A stretch of DNA of 64,000 nt from Rhizophagus irregularis. Its lineage: Eukaryota > Glomeromycota > Glomeromycetes > Glomerales > Glomeraceae. Location of the stretch: assembly GCF_026210795.1 (NCBI RefSeq), contig NC_089448.1:2418001-2482000 (forward strand). Direction: 5' to 3'. Shown piece by piece: positions 1 to 12,309 of this stretch (positions within the stretch are counted from its first letter, which is position 1; each line of letters opens with the position of its first letter). The notes under the pieces are model-generated. The model did no database searches and was not told where the DNA came from. It was given only the letters and a program-made list of their open reading frames with translations. The translations under genes were made by a program, and so were the position numbers.

Positions 1-127
1 CATAATTACAAATTTTGGCGCATAATTTATGCATAATTGTAAAAAATACGCATTCCTTAAAATGCATATTTGGCTTTTGTTGCATACATAATTCATGATT
101 TATTACCGCATAAAATCATCGTCCCTG
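1..127. mobile_element. Right end of a hAT-like MITE (CAGGGACGATGA family), cut by window start
   Basis: The segment ends ATCATCGTCCCTG at 127. This is the reverse complement of the CAGGGACGATGATTTT terminus of the complete MITE at 56045-56309. The interior is AT-rich and rich in GCATAATT. The left end lies outside the window, so the TSD cannot be tested. Confidence 0.5.
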
Positions 128-316
128 ACTCAGGCTTAATGAGGGTCTCAGTCACTTACCACTGAGAAAGGGTGATCAACCCTTTTAATCGTCTTTTTAC
201 AATCACTAGGTACCGAGATATTTAGCAAAATGTTAAATGGCGCAGTAAACGTAAATCAAGGAATATAATAATGCCAATGCTTAACATTTTGTTAAATAAC
301 TCATCAGCCAGTGATC
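128..316. repeat. MITE-remnant spacer with an inverted repeat
   Basis: No gene is seen. An inverted repeat (TTTAGCAAAATGTTAAAT near 221-238 against TTAACATTTTGTTAAAT near 281-297) encloses about 40 bp. Bases 198-223 resemble the right end, and 292-332 the left end, of the MITE at 34898-35163. This is probably a degraded member of that family and is the target of the retroelement that follows. Confidence 0.4.
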
Positions 317-430
317 GTAAAAGGATAAAACTCTCCCGTTGCCCTCACGACAATTTTTACATAAAAATAAAATAATTTTTTTCAAAGTTTTTTATTAATT
401 TTTCTTTTATTTTTATCCTTCCTCTGGCCT

Positions 431-2772
431 ATGGCCTCTTCTCATGACTTCTCAACTTTGAGTTGGGATGAAGTTCTTTCTAAACTTCGCGAAGTTGAGG
501 ACCTTTGCGCTAAGTGCGCCCTTAAACAAGAAACTCTTTTTGCTCGTTACAACTCTCTTTCTGATAACTCTTCCGCCAAGTCACGTGCTTACCTCGCTTT
601 TGGCCCCCTTCGCCTACTAGACGACTCTCTTTCTGAACAAAAACGCCTTTTACACTTGCGCTTGGACTCTCTTTTCGTCTACTGCGGATTCAAAAAAGGA
701 TTTCGCTATCCCCCTGTTGACGATCATCCATCACATGATGATCCAATGAATGATGATCCACCTCCTCTTCCATTAGCTATTTGGGCTTCTAAACACGAGG
801 CTGATCCTAATATCATCTTAGATTTATGTACCCCTTCTATGCGATACACCAATCGTTTACGCCCTTCACGGCGTACTCCTAAATTTCTTTGTAAACGCGT
901 ATCCTCTATGATTTCCCCTGCATCCTTTAAGCGCGCACAGAAAATTAAAACTAAATTGTCTTTTGCGCGTTTGGTTTTATCCCCTTCTACAATACGTTTA
1001 TTGGTTCCACCTTTACCACGTCCTTCCGAGCCTAAGAATTCTTTTCAAAACAATTTTCCGGATTCCTCTCTTATTACTTCCCAAATTTCAGCTTTAGTAG
1101 ATACCGCTGATTATGACAATATCGTTCCTCCTCTAGCTTCTCCGGTCCTTTCTTTAAATAGTATTCCTGCGGAAATTTTTCCTGCGACTTCTGCTTCAGC
1201 CTTCCCTCATGATCACACACAGTGTTCACCTTACACTTTCACAATACGTACCATCCTGGATGGACGGATACGTCCTACTCGAAATGTTCGGCTCTAACTG
1301 TTTATATTCTATTCGACGAGGCAACTGTTACTTCCTTTTGGACCCCACTCCTGATTCGGATAATTGTTATTCGATTCATACCAATTCTCCTCTTCTTTCA
1401 ACTACTGATCCCTTTCAATTTACATCTGATCGTCCTTCTCCTAACTTAAAATTTATTTTATCAAAATTTTTAACCTTTTTCTTTTACCGACAAAACCGTA
1501 TTCCCTCTCATGCTCGACGTAAATATTTTAATAGATTACGCCAGCTTTTATTAACACAACGTGTTACCTCTCTTGCTCGTTGGTCATCTTCTCATCGTAA
1601 TAATAGACGTACTCGTACTTTTATTCAATTTCGATATCATCAATCTTGCTTTTACCTTGGCCTTTATTTTGGTTGTCCGTTTTGCAAGACTCTGCTGCCT
1701 ATGTTATGTCTCAATTTCGTCATGCTTGTCATATTCATGACAAAAAACTTGTTCACACTCCTTCCCCTCCTTCTTCCCCTCCTTTCAGTTTACCTTGTAA
1801 CCGTGTGTCTAAAAGACATGCTGATGGTTTTTATAAAGACGTAACTTCCCGACGCCTAGGAATTTCCTACCGCAAATCTTATGCTTTTCACCATGTTCTT
1901 GAGGACGACAATGGTTCACTTTCTGCACGAACTCTTATCTCATATTCTGCTCACCAATCCATCTCCCACTCTACGAAGAAACAACTTGCCCGTCAAGTAC
2001 GCCATAAAGACCTTTTATCAGACCGGAGTAAATTTTCACGACATGTTGTTCACCCCGATCTTCTTGACTCTTCTATGTGGATGGCTACTAAGGATCCTGC
2101 TATAGTCATTCCTCCTACCTCCTATAATTTGACTATGTCTACTACTGATTACTCAATTGTTCAGAATATACGTAATCTTGTATCCTCGCGTCCTGATGTT
2201 TCCTTCTGTTTGAAAGAACGTTCGCATCAATCTTCAGTTGCATTGCGTTTCGTTCTTAAGTTTACGGGTTCTATCCAAAAAGTGATTTTGAATCCCTCTT
2301 CTGTAGTTGCAAGTCATTTTATTACTAACAAACCCACCTCTCGGTCCTTTTGTTGGTTCAAACTGCCCTGTTATTGATTATCAAGATTTCAAAACTCTTG
2401 GCTTTAGTCGTTCCATTATTGATATGGTCGAAGGATACTCTCGAATAGTGCTTCCATTTATGTACCTTCTCACAATTTCCTCTGGTTATTAATTTCCAAG
2501 CACAATACTTCTTCGGTATCAAAGAAGTATCTTCGCGATGCCATCCAATCTGTTATCACCAAATCGGCCTCCTCTTCAACATTTTCACAATTTTGGAACA
2601 GCGATACACGGTTTTCTTTCAAACTAGGTCGTGTTAAACCTTGTGATATCTTATCATTATTGGATGTTTGTGCACCTTGGTTTGATTCACATCCTTACCC
2701 TGCTCCTTCTGATTTTCGATCACAGTGGGTTTTACCCGCTGATTTTGTTCATCCTACTTTCTTAATACGCTA
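431..2772 (+). pseudogene. Frameshifted ORF1-like protein of the LINE, function unknown
   Basis: The reading frame opens at ATG 431 and runs 288 residues. It continues in other frames at about 1209-1844, 1646-2377 and 2420-2772, so at least three frameshifts break one long protein. The N-terminal part is Ser/Leu-rich with an acidic HDDP-repeat stretch (residues about 98-110). The middle is Arg/Lys-rich (RRTPKFLCKR; SHARRKYFNRLRQLL), which would suit nucleic-acid binding. I recognise no named domain. Its position 5' of a LINE ORF2 tail suggests the first ORF of the element, but an unrelated captured ORF is possible. Confidence 0.45.
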
Positions 2773-3089
2773 ATTGCGCTAGTTCCCTTTTAATTAATTA
2801 CTTTCTTTTACTTTCTTTTAATCATCTTCCCTTTTTCACTTCTTTTATGCTTATTTTAAGCTTTCCTATTTCCCTTCTCTTTATGAATACAAATTTTATC
2901 ATTCTGTATCGGAAATTTATATACAGCGCTTTAGCGATTGATGAATTTACTTTATTGAATTACAAATTTTTACAACATTTTATGTCAGCCAGAATTTACA
3001 CATAAAACTTCGGTTAAAGATTAATTCGACTAGCTTGCTAGTGATGTTCTTTTCCATGCTTGGGAGGAGTCGCAGGGTATCTCGGCTGC

Positions 3090-3291
3090 TTCTAAATTAC
3101 GTGGCCCATCTACAAATTCTTTCCCTAATACTACTTCTCCACAACAACACAACTCTTCTTTGGCGTCAGTTTCTCAGGATTCCTGGATTTCTTGGATATC
3201 CTCTTCTATAATTCGGGGTGGATCTTGGATCTCGCACTTGGATTTTCTGCGCCGCTTAACAGTTCAACCTCTTAGGATCTCTTTCTGGTAA
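3090..3291 (+). pseudogene. C-terminal tail of LINE ORF2 protein
   Basis: The reading ends LDFLRRLTVQPLRISFW followed by TAA at 3289-3291. The same C-terminus (one residue different, RVSFW) closes the second LINE fragment at 21857. Only the last ~65 codons remain here; everything from the reverse transcriptase to the zinc-binding tail has been deleted between about 2800 and 3090. Confidence 0.6.
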
Positions 3292-3544
3292 CGGACTGGA
3301 TTTTTGGATGTTGGATAGTTGACTCACACTGGCCTTCGGGTAAAGTTGGGGTATGCGATTCTGTAATAGTTCAGTTTTTCTTTGCTTTAATTTTATTTTA
3401 GTTTAGATTTCTTTACTTGTATGAGTCGTGAAGCTACTCTTTTTACTTTTTATTAGTTTATTTTCTTATTTTTGTAATATTGTTCGATTACTTTTCGAAA
3501 TGCAAAGTATAAATAAAAGATAAAGTCATAAGACTGTTTGCACA

Positions 3545-3592
3545 GTAAAAGGATAAAACTACCACCATTTGATTCGTCTCAGTGAGACGATT
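3545..3592 (+). repeat. Second half of the MITE terminus disrupted by the LINE, with TSD
   Basis: GTAAAAGGATAAAACT is followed by ACCACCATTTGATTCG and a perfect small palindrome, GTCTCAGTGAGAC. It matches the inner part of the TIR at 34898-35163. With 292-332 it reconstitutes one terminus, which shows where the LINE inserted. Bases 3593-3705 are AT-rich with no recognised feature. Confidence 0.55.
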
Positions 3593-4026
3593 CTAACAAG
3601 CTATAGTACATCTTTGTACGATTATTAGATGCCAAGTTATTTAATATATTCTTTATATAACTGTGATTATAAATGGTTCTTTTTAATATAAAATTTTTGA
3701 GGATAGGTGTGATTAAGGTTGCCTGCCGAAACTCATTTGACCTGGTGCCGAAAGTCGAAACTGGTTTATTAGTGCCAAAACTGCCGAAATAGTTTTGGCA
3801 TTCGACATTTCGTCACTATTTCTTAATGATTTAATTAAAGTTTTGGCATTTATGAGCAATAAGTTAATATCATACTATAATCTGTGGTTTGCAGATTCCC
3901 GATCTTTTTTTTTTAAAAAAAAACCGGTAAACGGATATATTTTTTTTATTAAAGATGGTTTTTAAAACCATTTTTTATTTTTTTTATTTAATCGGCAAAA
4001 GGTAAGTTATTATATATATTTTTTAT

Positions 4027-4585
4027 GGGGGGAACGTTACTAACGTTCCTTTCTATTTTTTCCTTAGAGACGAGCTCTTAGACGAACTCGGACTTGGAAA
4101 TTGAAATGTAAGTTAGCGGGAAGTGGGAGGGGACTTTTTCTTTAATATATTGAAGAAACATACTAATGTTTCTTCAATTTATTTTTTTTTTTAGGTTACC
4201 GGACTATTTAGACGAACCGGACTTGAAATGTAAGGAATGAGAAGAGGGATTCTTTAACATTACTGTAAAGAAACGTACTAATGTTTCTTATTTGTTTTGT
4301 TTTAGGTCATATGAGTTTCAACCTTAGGTAAGAAGGGGATTGGGGGATTGAATTTTTTCTTTATGAAACGTTAATAACGTTTCTTTTTCTTCTTTATTGT
4401 AGGGTTGCCAGGTGATTACTACGAAGCATAAACCGGACTTTGAAATTTAGGTATGGAGACCGGGGGAGTGAATTTTTTTGTTATATTCTTTAAGAAACGT
4501 AACTAACGTTTCCTTTCCTTTTTGTAGGGTTGCCATACGAATACTAAAGCCCGGACTTTGAATGAGGTAAAAAAGGGGGGTATTT
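4027..4585 (+). repeat. Intron-like tandem array in hAT-A left subterminal region
   Basis: About five degenerate units of ~110 bp. Each has an exon-like stretch (for example ACCGGACTTGAAAT) followed by GTAAG, a G-rich run, a palindrome such as GAAACGTTAATAACGTTTC and a T-rich tract ending in TAG. The units read inward from the left end, opposite to the transposase. The design recurs in other elements in the window. Confidence 0.7.
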
Positions 4586-4809
4586 TCGCCCATACCGAAA
4601 ATAGCATTAACGAATTTGCTTATAACTAGGGTTGGGATTCGTACTGTACTGTACCAGTACATTTCGTACAGTACGTACAGTACTGTACTGTACTGAAACT
4701 TTTTAGTACAGTACATTTTCATATATATGCAATATATTATATATGTAACTTATTAATTAATATTTATACAAGTTATGTAAATTTATTTATTATATATTAT
4801 AAAAGAAAA

Positions 4810-7343
4810 TTATACATTAAAAGGATTACACAAATTATCTTCAAACATAAATTCTAATTTCCATTTAGCATCAATATTTTCTGCTGGATGCTCAATATCT
4901 TCAACATTTATATCACTAAAATCTTTTTCACTTTCACTATATTCATCATGTTCACCATCATATTCATCATCTTCCTCTTGCTGTAGTTCTTCTAACCATT
5001 CGTTTAAATGATTGTTAAATTGAGAATTTAAATTTTCTTTTAAATCTATGCTACCTTGATTATTATTAAGATCATTATCATTTAATTCTTCATTTTGTAA
5101 ATATCTTTCATTTTCATTTTCATCTCCGATTTCATTTTCATTATCATTTTTATTTTTATTTTTATTTTCGGTCATAGTATTATTAGCAGATTCTTGTTGA
5201 TCATTACGTCGATTATAGTTAATATTAGCTCGTAATTTAGCCATTTCTAATACTCGAGTAAACTACATAATTAATATAAATATATAAAAAGATTATTAAT
5301 TTAGTATTAATTAATTTAATGTAATTACGGTATAATATAAATTTACCTTTAATCTATTTCTATTTTTTATATGAAAGAATCCCATACTACTCCATAATCG
5401 CTCTACTGATGCTACATTAACACAAATGCCAAATATATGCGCCGTGACAGTTCCAATTTCTGGGTAAGCATCACGAACCCAACACCAATATTTGTGAATA
5501 TTACCTTTAAATTGAGCAACAGATGCTTCATCAAAAGGATATTTAATTCCTTGCGAAAAATCATCAAATTCTGTAAGAATAGATTCAGGATTATGACCAG
5601 TCCAAGCTTTATAATAGTAAACTAGCCATTTTCCCATGTGTAAATAACTAATTTTTGATTTTGAGAGCATTAGAAAATATTTCATTTTGTATGTAGGATG
5701 AAGTAACTAGGATAGTATGAGAATTGGTTGCTCCCACATCTCCCATCTTTTCTGTAATCGTAATAGAATTTCATCAGCCATATCATCATCTGGAAATTCT
5801 TTCCAAAATTGATATAAATAAGCAAAACAATGCAAGACTTCATGTAATCTTGCTTTATCAGTTTGCAAGATATTAAGGACATAACAATAAGGATCTAAAA
5901 GAAATTCTAAAGTTGTTAACAATTCCCAAAAAGTGTCATCCATAATTATAGAATAAATTTCTCGTGATATTGCTAATGGTTCAGTAACTCAACGTCATTT
6001 TGAAGAAATAAATGGCTCAAATTTTGCAGCTAAAGACTATAAATAAAAAATTATTTAATATAAATAATATATATTATATTACTAGTAAAGATTTATTAAA
6101 AAAGAAAATTTCTTACACGCAAAGCTTCCTTAGTTGAAATTAAACTTTGACAGCAATTAAGATAACTGTTCCACCTGGTATCTCCAGAGATTGCAGGCTG
6201 AATGTATTTTCCATATATTTCCTTTTGAATGTTTCAAAGTTGACCTATAAAATATTTGTGATTTGCATTTTTAAAATAAGCCGCTAACTTTAGTGCTTGA
6301 TCCGATGTTAATTTAAAATCTGGTAATGCCTTAAAGATATCCCCAACACACAAATTTATCTGATGAGCGAAACAAGGCAAAAAAACAATATTACGATATT
6401 GAATTCGAAGTCTTTTTCTAAAATTTTAATTTAATAAAATTAGTAAAATATAGTAAAGCATTTAAAAGTATTTATTAATTAAATAATTATTTACGTACCG
6501 TGCAGCATTGTAAGCAGGTGCACTATCTGTAACAATAGCTAAAAGTGTTATTTTCATCTTGTTTATTTCAGATATCATTCCTTCAGTTTTAGACATAACT
6601 TCAGTAGTTGTTGTACGCTCACAACTTATATCTTTAGCTTGCCATGCAAAAGGTTGCCCATCAGATGTTACGAGCACAGTTCCCATCAATTCCTGTTCAC
6701 GAACATTTGTCCAACCATCAAAAGACATCGTAACTCCTATCCGATCTAATTTCAATTTTTCTAGCATTGTCTTATCAAGCTCTTCAACTGCATCACCCAA
6801 AATTTTATTAGATAAAGTTTTTCGATCTGGTAATTTGATTTCTGGATTAAGAAATTTAAATAATTCAATAACTTCTGAATTATTTACCCAATTCAACGGA
6901 AATCCACAAGAAATAGTAACTCGTAATATCAGATGATGGAATTTTTGATTTTCTGCAGTTGAAAGAGGCCGGCAAATCCATTTATCTAAAGGTCCATGAT
7001 TTGACCATTGGGATGGAAGGGAAGATAAAGAAGAGCGGGATGAAACTGAATCTCTTCGTAATAATAGTTGTTGATTGGATGAATCATTTGTATTTACTTC
7101 CATTAAATTACTCTTTTTCATGGCAAGAGCAAATACTTTACTTTTTTCATCATTATCATACGCATCATGAAAGTTTCTACAATTTTTGAAATGAGTAATC
7201 AACCTTTCAGTTTTATCTATAATTGTTTTTAGCTCCAAACTATTTTCGTCAAGCTTTGTAAAACATGCTTTACAATAACATAAATTGTTGTTTCCGCTCT
7301 TTTTATTTGTTTTAACGATATAATTTTTCAAGCTTTGAACCAT
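4810..7343 (-). pseudogene. hAT-B transposase copy 1 (BED finger, hAT family), with nonsense mutations
   Basis: The likely start is ATG 7343 (MVQSLKNYIV); the longer upstream reading is hydrophobic and probably untranslated. Four exons are separated by short GT..AG introns near 6425-6503, 6043-6118 and 5262-5347. Domains in order are a BED-type finger (CYCKAC...HFKNC), a catalytic core with SFDGWTN and VTDSAPAYNAAR carrying two acidic residues of the DDE site, a C-terminal hAT dimerisation region (VASVERLWSSMGFF), and an unusual acidic Asn/Glu/Asp-rich last exon ending NPFNV. Exon 2 has a TGA shared with copy 2. Exon 3 has private stops from CGA to TGA and TGG to TAG. It is therefore inactive as read. 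Confidence 0.85.
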
Positions 7344-7559
7344 TACGAAAGTTAAAAAAAAAATGTAAATCATGATTATCGTCATATATAAAATAATGCG
7401 TATTACCATAAATAGTATGATACATGAGATACAATAAATAAATATATGCATTCTTATCATTTATTACTTTGCGTCTTGCATCTTTGGTTCAAATAAAAAA
7501 AATCATTTAAATTTTTTTTTTCAAAATACTTCGTTCAAATGAACAATTTTAAATTCCAT

Positions 7560-8100
7560 CCCATCTGTTACTAAAAAAAATGAAAAAAACCGTTCAGTAT
7601 TATTTTTTAATTTAATATTAAAAAAAGTATTCTTCCACGTCCAAATGGCCTAACCTATTACAATTTACCTTCAAACATCCACATATATCTCAGAATCTGA
7701 GAGCTAGTATAACATTAAACAATAATTAATGCAATTTCTTTAAATAAATATTAAAGAAATATATAAGTAATATAACTTTGCACTCCATCATTCGTATTTA
7801 CCTTAGAATTATATCTCACCTATTATAACATTGGATTTTCTTAAACCAAATGAATAAATATTATTAGTGAGCTGAACTTTATTTTTTATTTCATAAGCAG
7901 TCAGTTCTTCAGATCTTTAGAGGCAAGTATCAATTAATTTTTTTTTAATTCATCTTCTTAATAAATGGTAGTTAATGTGGCCAATTTGTTATCTCACGTT
8001 CTTAAAAAAGAAAAAGAAATGACATTAATATAATTTCTTTAATAATTATTAAAAAAATAAAATCTAACTCAAAAATTACCTTCAGTTACAACTTATGAAA
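7560..8100 (-). repeat. Intron-like array upstream of hAT-B transposase, copy 1
   Basis: On the minus strand, exon-like pieces (for example CTCTCAGATTCTGAGATATA) alternate with stretches that begin GTAAAT and end TTAAG or CTAG. Each contains a palindrome such as ATTTCTTTAA..TTAAAGAAAT. The units lie between the element end and the transposase start and read inward, so they could be a spliced 5' leader. Confidence 0.5.
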
Positions 8101-8855
8101 TATATCATTAATATATTTTGAACAATTAGAATAATTATATTTTTTTTTTCTTATTTAAACTTTTTAAATCAGCAGCGAAGATAATTAATTTATTATGTTA
8201 AAACAGATAGTATAAAAATAAAATATAGTTCATTATTGATACGGGAATAATAAAAAAATAGTTAGAAAAAAATAAAATAAAATAGTAGTTTGGAAAATCG
8301 GAGATAAAATATAATAAACAAAAAAAAAAATTCTGTACGAATGTACGAAAATTGTACGAAATTGTACGAAAATTGTATGAAGTACATTCGTACAGTGTAC
8401 GACCTCATCAAAATGCAACTGTGCTAAATTGTACTGAGTACGTCGTACAATGTACGAGTACTGTACTTGTACGAAGATTTGGCTCGTACACCACATTTGG
8501 ACAACCCTGCTTATAACAAAGCTCTGATCGGCCGGGACGCAGGGTTCGTTATATCGAGGTGGGACTGTATAATGCACAGTATAATTTAAGTGAATTTTAA
8601 TAGAAAATGAAATTAGTCAAAGATTTTTCAGCACGTAATGACTAATGACAATTAAAATCAAAATTTATAGGTTAATTTTATTAAATTAAAGAAGTTTTCA
8701 ATTTGTTAATAAAACAACTTTATTAAATTTACTAATTTATTGCTACAACGATCAACAATATATACATAGAATATTTCAAACGATAAGTAAGTTTTATAAT
8801 TATATGTAAAATTAAAATTATATACATAAAAAAAAATAGATTTTTAAAATTTTAT

Positions 8856-11129
8856 TCAATCAACAACTTCTTCGATAAATTCGTCCAATAAATCCTCTAC
8901 ATCGTAATCAAAATTTCCTCTCCCTTCACTTTCATTCTCATCATCATTCTCATCATTATCATCATTATAATCATCATCATTAATTTTTTCGTATTCGTTA
9001 TCAGAATCATCAAGAAAATCGTCCGGAATCTCCCTGATTTCTTTAATTACTAAATCGTGTGATAAATCGACAAATTTATCGATCCATATATCTTCTATTA
9101 GAACAATACAATTATTTGGAGGAACTGTAATTTGATGGGATGAACTTTCATTCGGTAAAACGTCACATTCATTATCATTATCATCATTTGTTTCTGCCAG
9201 AGCTTCTTGCAATTCGAATATTCATTTCGGTTTCGCTAATACGAGTATTATTTTTTTCTATACCGTAAAACCCAAGCTCTGTCTTGGCATTAGACTTCCA
9301 ATGCATGATCATTTTACCCATGGATTCTAGTCGACTTATATTTAAATTTAAACGTTGATCATTAAATAACCAACCGAGAGTAGAAAATCCTCTTTCGCAG
9401 CTAGCTGAATTTGGACAAATCGCTAATAAATGGCGCGCAATTCTTGGGAGGCTGTTCGGTCGAGGGTCAGTATCAATCAAATTCCACCAGTTTAAAGGAT
9501 CATTTAGAGAGCAAGACTCGTCAAGATCGAAGGGTGACTTACCATCACGGTAATCTTTGATTTGCTCGCATAAAGTTCTAGATTCCTTAAGATCAAATCC
9601 TAACCTCTTCCCAATAGTAGTGGCACATCTCACGATTCTTGAATAAGCTTTATCTTTAAGAGGTTTATTCCTAAATCGTGGATCTAGGAAAAAGCAGGTA
9701 ATATATTTATCGTCATCAAATTCCTTAAATCTTTCGTTCATCACGTTGAAACAATGGTTACGAAAGTTTTGATTGAATGACCTGGGCAATTTTTTTAAAA
9801 CTGCTGATAGTCATATCAAACTTAAAAAACAATCTCCAAGCGTCGCTGATTTGGATTTTAAAGCCAAGACGGCTTTTCTCAATGGATTCAATACGAACGA
9901 AAGAATACGCAAATCAGAAAAAAAATTTCGTGTTTGGATTACACGTTTGACTTTGTCGTTCAATAAATTACTGTCGTTAGTAATAATTTGTTCTAGTACC
10001 GTTTCCAATCTAATTATTGAATCCACTGAATCGCTGGCAGTTGTCCACCGCATTTTGCAATACAACTTTATACCTCCTCCGCAAATATTATTTTCTTTGA
10101 TGAGTTGTGTAAGTTTTGCGTCAGCTTGGTGAGAACTTTTGAAAAATAAGCCTAAAGTATTGACCTTCCGCAATAAACGATCACCAAAACTTTCTTTAAC
10201 AATATCGCATGCGATCAGATTTACTGCATGCGCGATACATCTAACATTCTCGATATTAGGATACTTTCTTGAAGTGTTGCGCATGCGTTTCGTACGTTTG
10301 CGGCGTTATCAGATACAATCGCTGATATTTTATTTGATCCAATTTTTCAATTATTTTTCCAACCACTTGCGCTACGTAATTAGCCGTATGAGAGTTTTCG
10401 GATAAATCAACAAGTTTGTATAGATACTTCTCCCTTGTGGGAGTCATGATAACGAAGTTCCAAATCGAACGATGAGTAGGAGAAGTCCAACCATCGAAAG
10501 CTGAATTATAATAACAATATTATTTTTAAATTATGCAATTAAATATTATTTAAAAAGTATATTAACAAACCCAATGTTAAATTGGCTCCATTTTCAATGA
10601 CAGTCGCTACAGTCGAATTTACCAATGCTAACTCCCTTTCAAGTAATTGATCTGACAAGAATTCTCTGGTTGGCAACTCATATGCAGAATTGAGCTCCTT
10701 TACGAAGTTAACAAAAAATGGATGTTCGACTATCCAAAACGAAATGCTGCATGCGACGAAAAATTTAGCCAGAGCACAATTAATTCTCGTTACTCTAGCA
10801 TCAGGGATCTTTGTAGAATCATGATAATCTGTCATAGTTAGTTGATTATTGGCAACTATTTTTCTTTTTTTATTGGTTTTATCTTCTCATTCTAATACTT
10901 TACTCAAATATCTTCTGACAACAGACGCTGGGGCCTCTGAACAGTGATTGGCGAGGTGCTCTTCAAGTTTTGAAACATCACCTCTTGACCAGAAAAAATT
11001 ACAATATTTACAGGTGGCCTGATATTTTCCTGAACCAACGTGGCTTCTTCTAGTAATGTCTTTCCAGATAGAACTAAGTGGCCTTCCTCCTCTATTTTTA
11101 TTTTTTTCTGAGTCGAAGTTGCTGGTCAT
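8856..11129 (-). pseudogene. hAT-A transposase, frameshifted
   Basis: It starts at ATG 11129. Residues 36-70 form a BED zinc finger (CKYCNFFWSRGDVSKLEEHL, then H and C). A stop follows near 10889 and the protein resumes from 10835. An intron of about 75 bp (10500-10573) precedes the first catalytic region (FDGWTSPTHRS). Frameshifts occur near 10300 and 9790. The second region (IVSDNAANVRNAC) and CIAHAVNLIACD follow. The C-terminal dimerisation motif is clear (PNSASCERGFSTLGWLF, near 9440-9370). The end is an acidic Asp/Glu/Asn tail (8856-9212). The mobilising enzyme of the surrounding element is no longer functional. Confidence 0.85.
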
Positions 11130-11404
11130 AATGAAATTTTTTTTTTATTTTGTATGTATTTAAGTAAAGAAAGTAATGTGGGGCGAACCGCAAACACGAA
11201 ATAATTTAAACTATCCATAATGGATATCATATGACATGAGTCAATTTCAGGGCCTAGATTAAAAGCTTGGGTAATGGTAATATGAATGAATAAAAAATAA
11301 AAAAAACGAAAGGTAACCTTTGAAGATCATGAGATTATCATTAAAATGTTGTGTTCAAAACTTCAAATATGATTGGTTGTGATCATGTGGTAACTTACAT
11401 TGTG

Positions 11405-11615
11405 CTATTAAAAAAGTGAAACAATGCCGAAACTATAATTAAATATTAATATGCATTATGCCGAAATTATGCCGAAATGCCGAAATGGTTTCAGCATTTC
11501 AGCAGTTTCGGCAGTTTCGGCATTTTGGCATTTTTAGTTGCTTGCCGAAACCTAGATTCGGCAGTTGCAGCAGTTTCGGCATGCCGAAACTCCTTAGTTT
11601 CGGCAAGCAACCTTA
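11405..11615 (-). repeat. hAT-A right subterminal repeats and terminus
   Basis: More than ten copies of GCCGAAA or its complement TTTCGGC lie in 200 bp, ending in GTTTCGGCAAGCAACCTTA. Such dense short motifs in both orientations are typical of hAT transposase binding regions. Bases 11130-11404 are AT-rich with nothing else recognised. Confidence 0.7.
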
Positions 11616-11639
11616 GGTGTGAGATAAATTATGACTATA

Positions 11640-11736
11640 TAGGATAGATTTTAATAATAAAGTGTTTTAAACATTCAACTGGTGTGACTATATAGTAGAA
11701 TGTGACTATAACGGGAGTGACTATAGAGGGAGTTGA
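11640..11736. mobile_element. Right end of a pogo/mariner-like MITE
   Basis: The end, read inward from 11734, is CAGTCAACTCCCTCTATAGT followed by an imperfect repeat (CACTCCCGTTATAGTCAC). It is flanked by TA at 11735. The style matches the complete element at 16963-17159. The left end is missing. Confidence 0.4.
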
Positions 11737-11759
11737 CTGTAGAAGTCTATAAAAATATA

Positions 11760-12290
11760 AGAGATCTAATTAATTTCTTTTTCTGAAATTCTAAGACTAA
11801 AAAAAAATAAGAGAAACAGTAAATCATTCTTTTTTTTAAAAAAAAAATTTAATTACATTTGTGTTTATTTAAAGCTGAATTGAAGTCTATAAAAAAAAAT
11901 TTAAATTATAAAAAATTAGTAACCATTATAAAATTCACCATTTTAAAGAATTGAAAAAAAAAGTTTTGTAATAAGACAAAACTTACTATATCTTTACTAT
12001 ATCATTACTCAGATATGTCCTAAAATTTACAAATAAAGAAAATATTAATATGATATTTATAAAAAAATAAAGGAATATTAGTTAATGTTTCACAATTTAA
12101 AAAAATAGAAAAATAAAGTTTTGCTATTGCAAAATTTACCAATTCATTCCATTCATTTAAAAGTCTAAAACCTATAAAAAAATAAATGTTTCTAAAAAAG
12201 AAATTAGTTTTGTGAAACTTACCAAACATCATTCCAGTACAAATTGAACTTACAAAAAAAAATATAACAAAAATGCTACTTTTTATAAGA
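11760..12290 (-). repeat. Further intron-like array, host element unclear
   Basis: On the minus strand, units start GTAAGTTTTG and contain palindromes such as CAAAACTTAC...AAAGTTTTG, with T-rich tracts ending TAG. At least four units are visible. No transposase ORF lies beside it. A similar palindromic block sits at about 12550-12690 on the plus strand, so these may be the two subterminal regions of one non-autonomous element that was hit by the MITE at 12310. Confidence 0.4.
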
Positions 12291-12309
12291 ATTAACATGT
12301 CAAAAGATA

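Larger units (their letters stand above)
333..3544 (+). mobile_element. Non-LTR retrotransposon (LINE), internally deleted
   Basis: The element is flanked by a 16-bp direct repeat, GTAAAAGGATAAAACT, at 317-332 and 3545-3560. The sequence outside both repeats matches the two sides of one MITE terminus (34898 family), so the repeat behaves as a target-site duplication. The 5' part holds a frameshifted ORF (431-2772). The 3' part holds only the end of the ORF2-type protein and a 3' UTR that is nearly identical to 21730-22113. The reverse transcriptase and endonuclease regions are absent, so this copy is non-autonomous. Confidence 0.7.
4627..8509 (-). mobile_element. hAT-B copy 1, complete element inserted in hAT-A
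   Basis: The element is 3883 bp. The ends are TAGGGTTG (4627) and CAACCCTG (8509); the left terminal C of CAGGGTTG has become T. The 8-bp TSD CTTATAAC is perfect at 4619-4626 and 8510-8517. Both ends carry dense GTACAGTAC/CGTACAA subterminal repeats. The sequence is the reverse complement of copy 2 at 14527-18605. Confidence 0.95.
3714..11615. mobile_element. hAT-A DNA transposon, interrupted by hAT-B
   Basis: The ends are inverted: TAAGGTTGCCTGCCGAAAC on the left and the complement of TAAGGTTGCTTGCCGAAAC on the right. The flanks GGTGTGAT (3706-3713) and GGTGTGAG (11616-11623) match at 7 of 8 positions, the 8-bp TSD size of hAT elements. Subterminal GCCGAAA/TTTCGGC repeats crowd both ends. 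The element contains its own minus-strand transposase (8856-11129). Without the hAT-B insertion it would be about 4.0 kb. Confidence 0.8.

Noticed and set aside
4027-4585. CRISPR-like array
   Set aside because: Units are degenerate, contain palindromes and splice-like ends, and occur in transposon ends of a eukaryotic genome; no spacers.
8233-8577. Open frame across the hAT-B terminus (and its twin at 14618-14800)
   Set aside because: The translation is only the GTACAA/CGTAC subterminal repeats read as protein.
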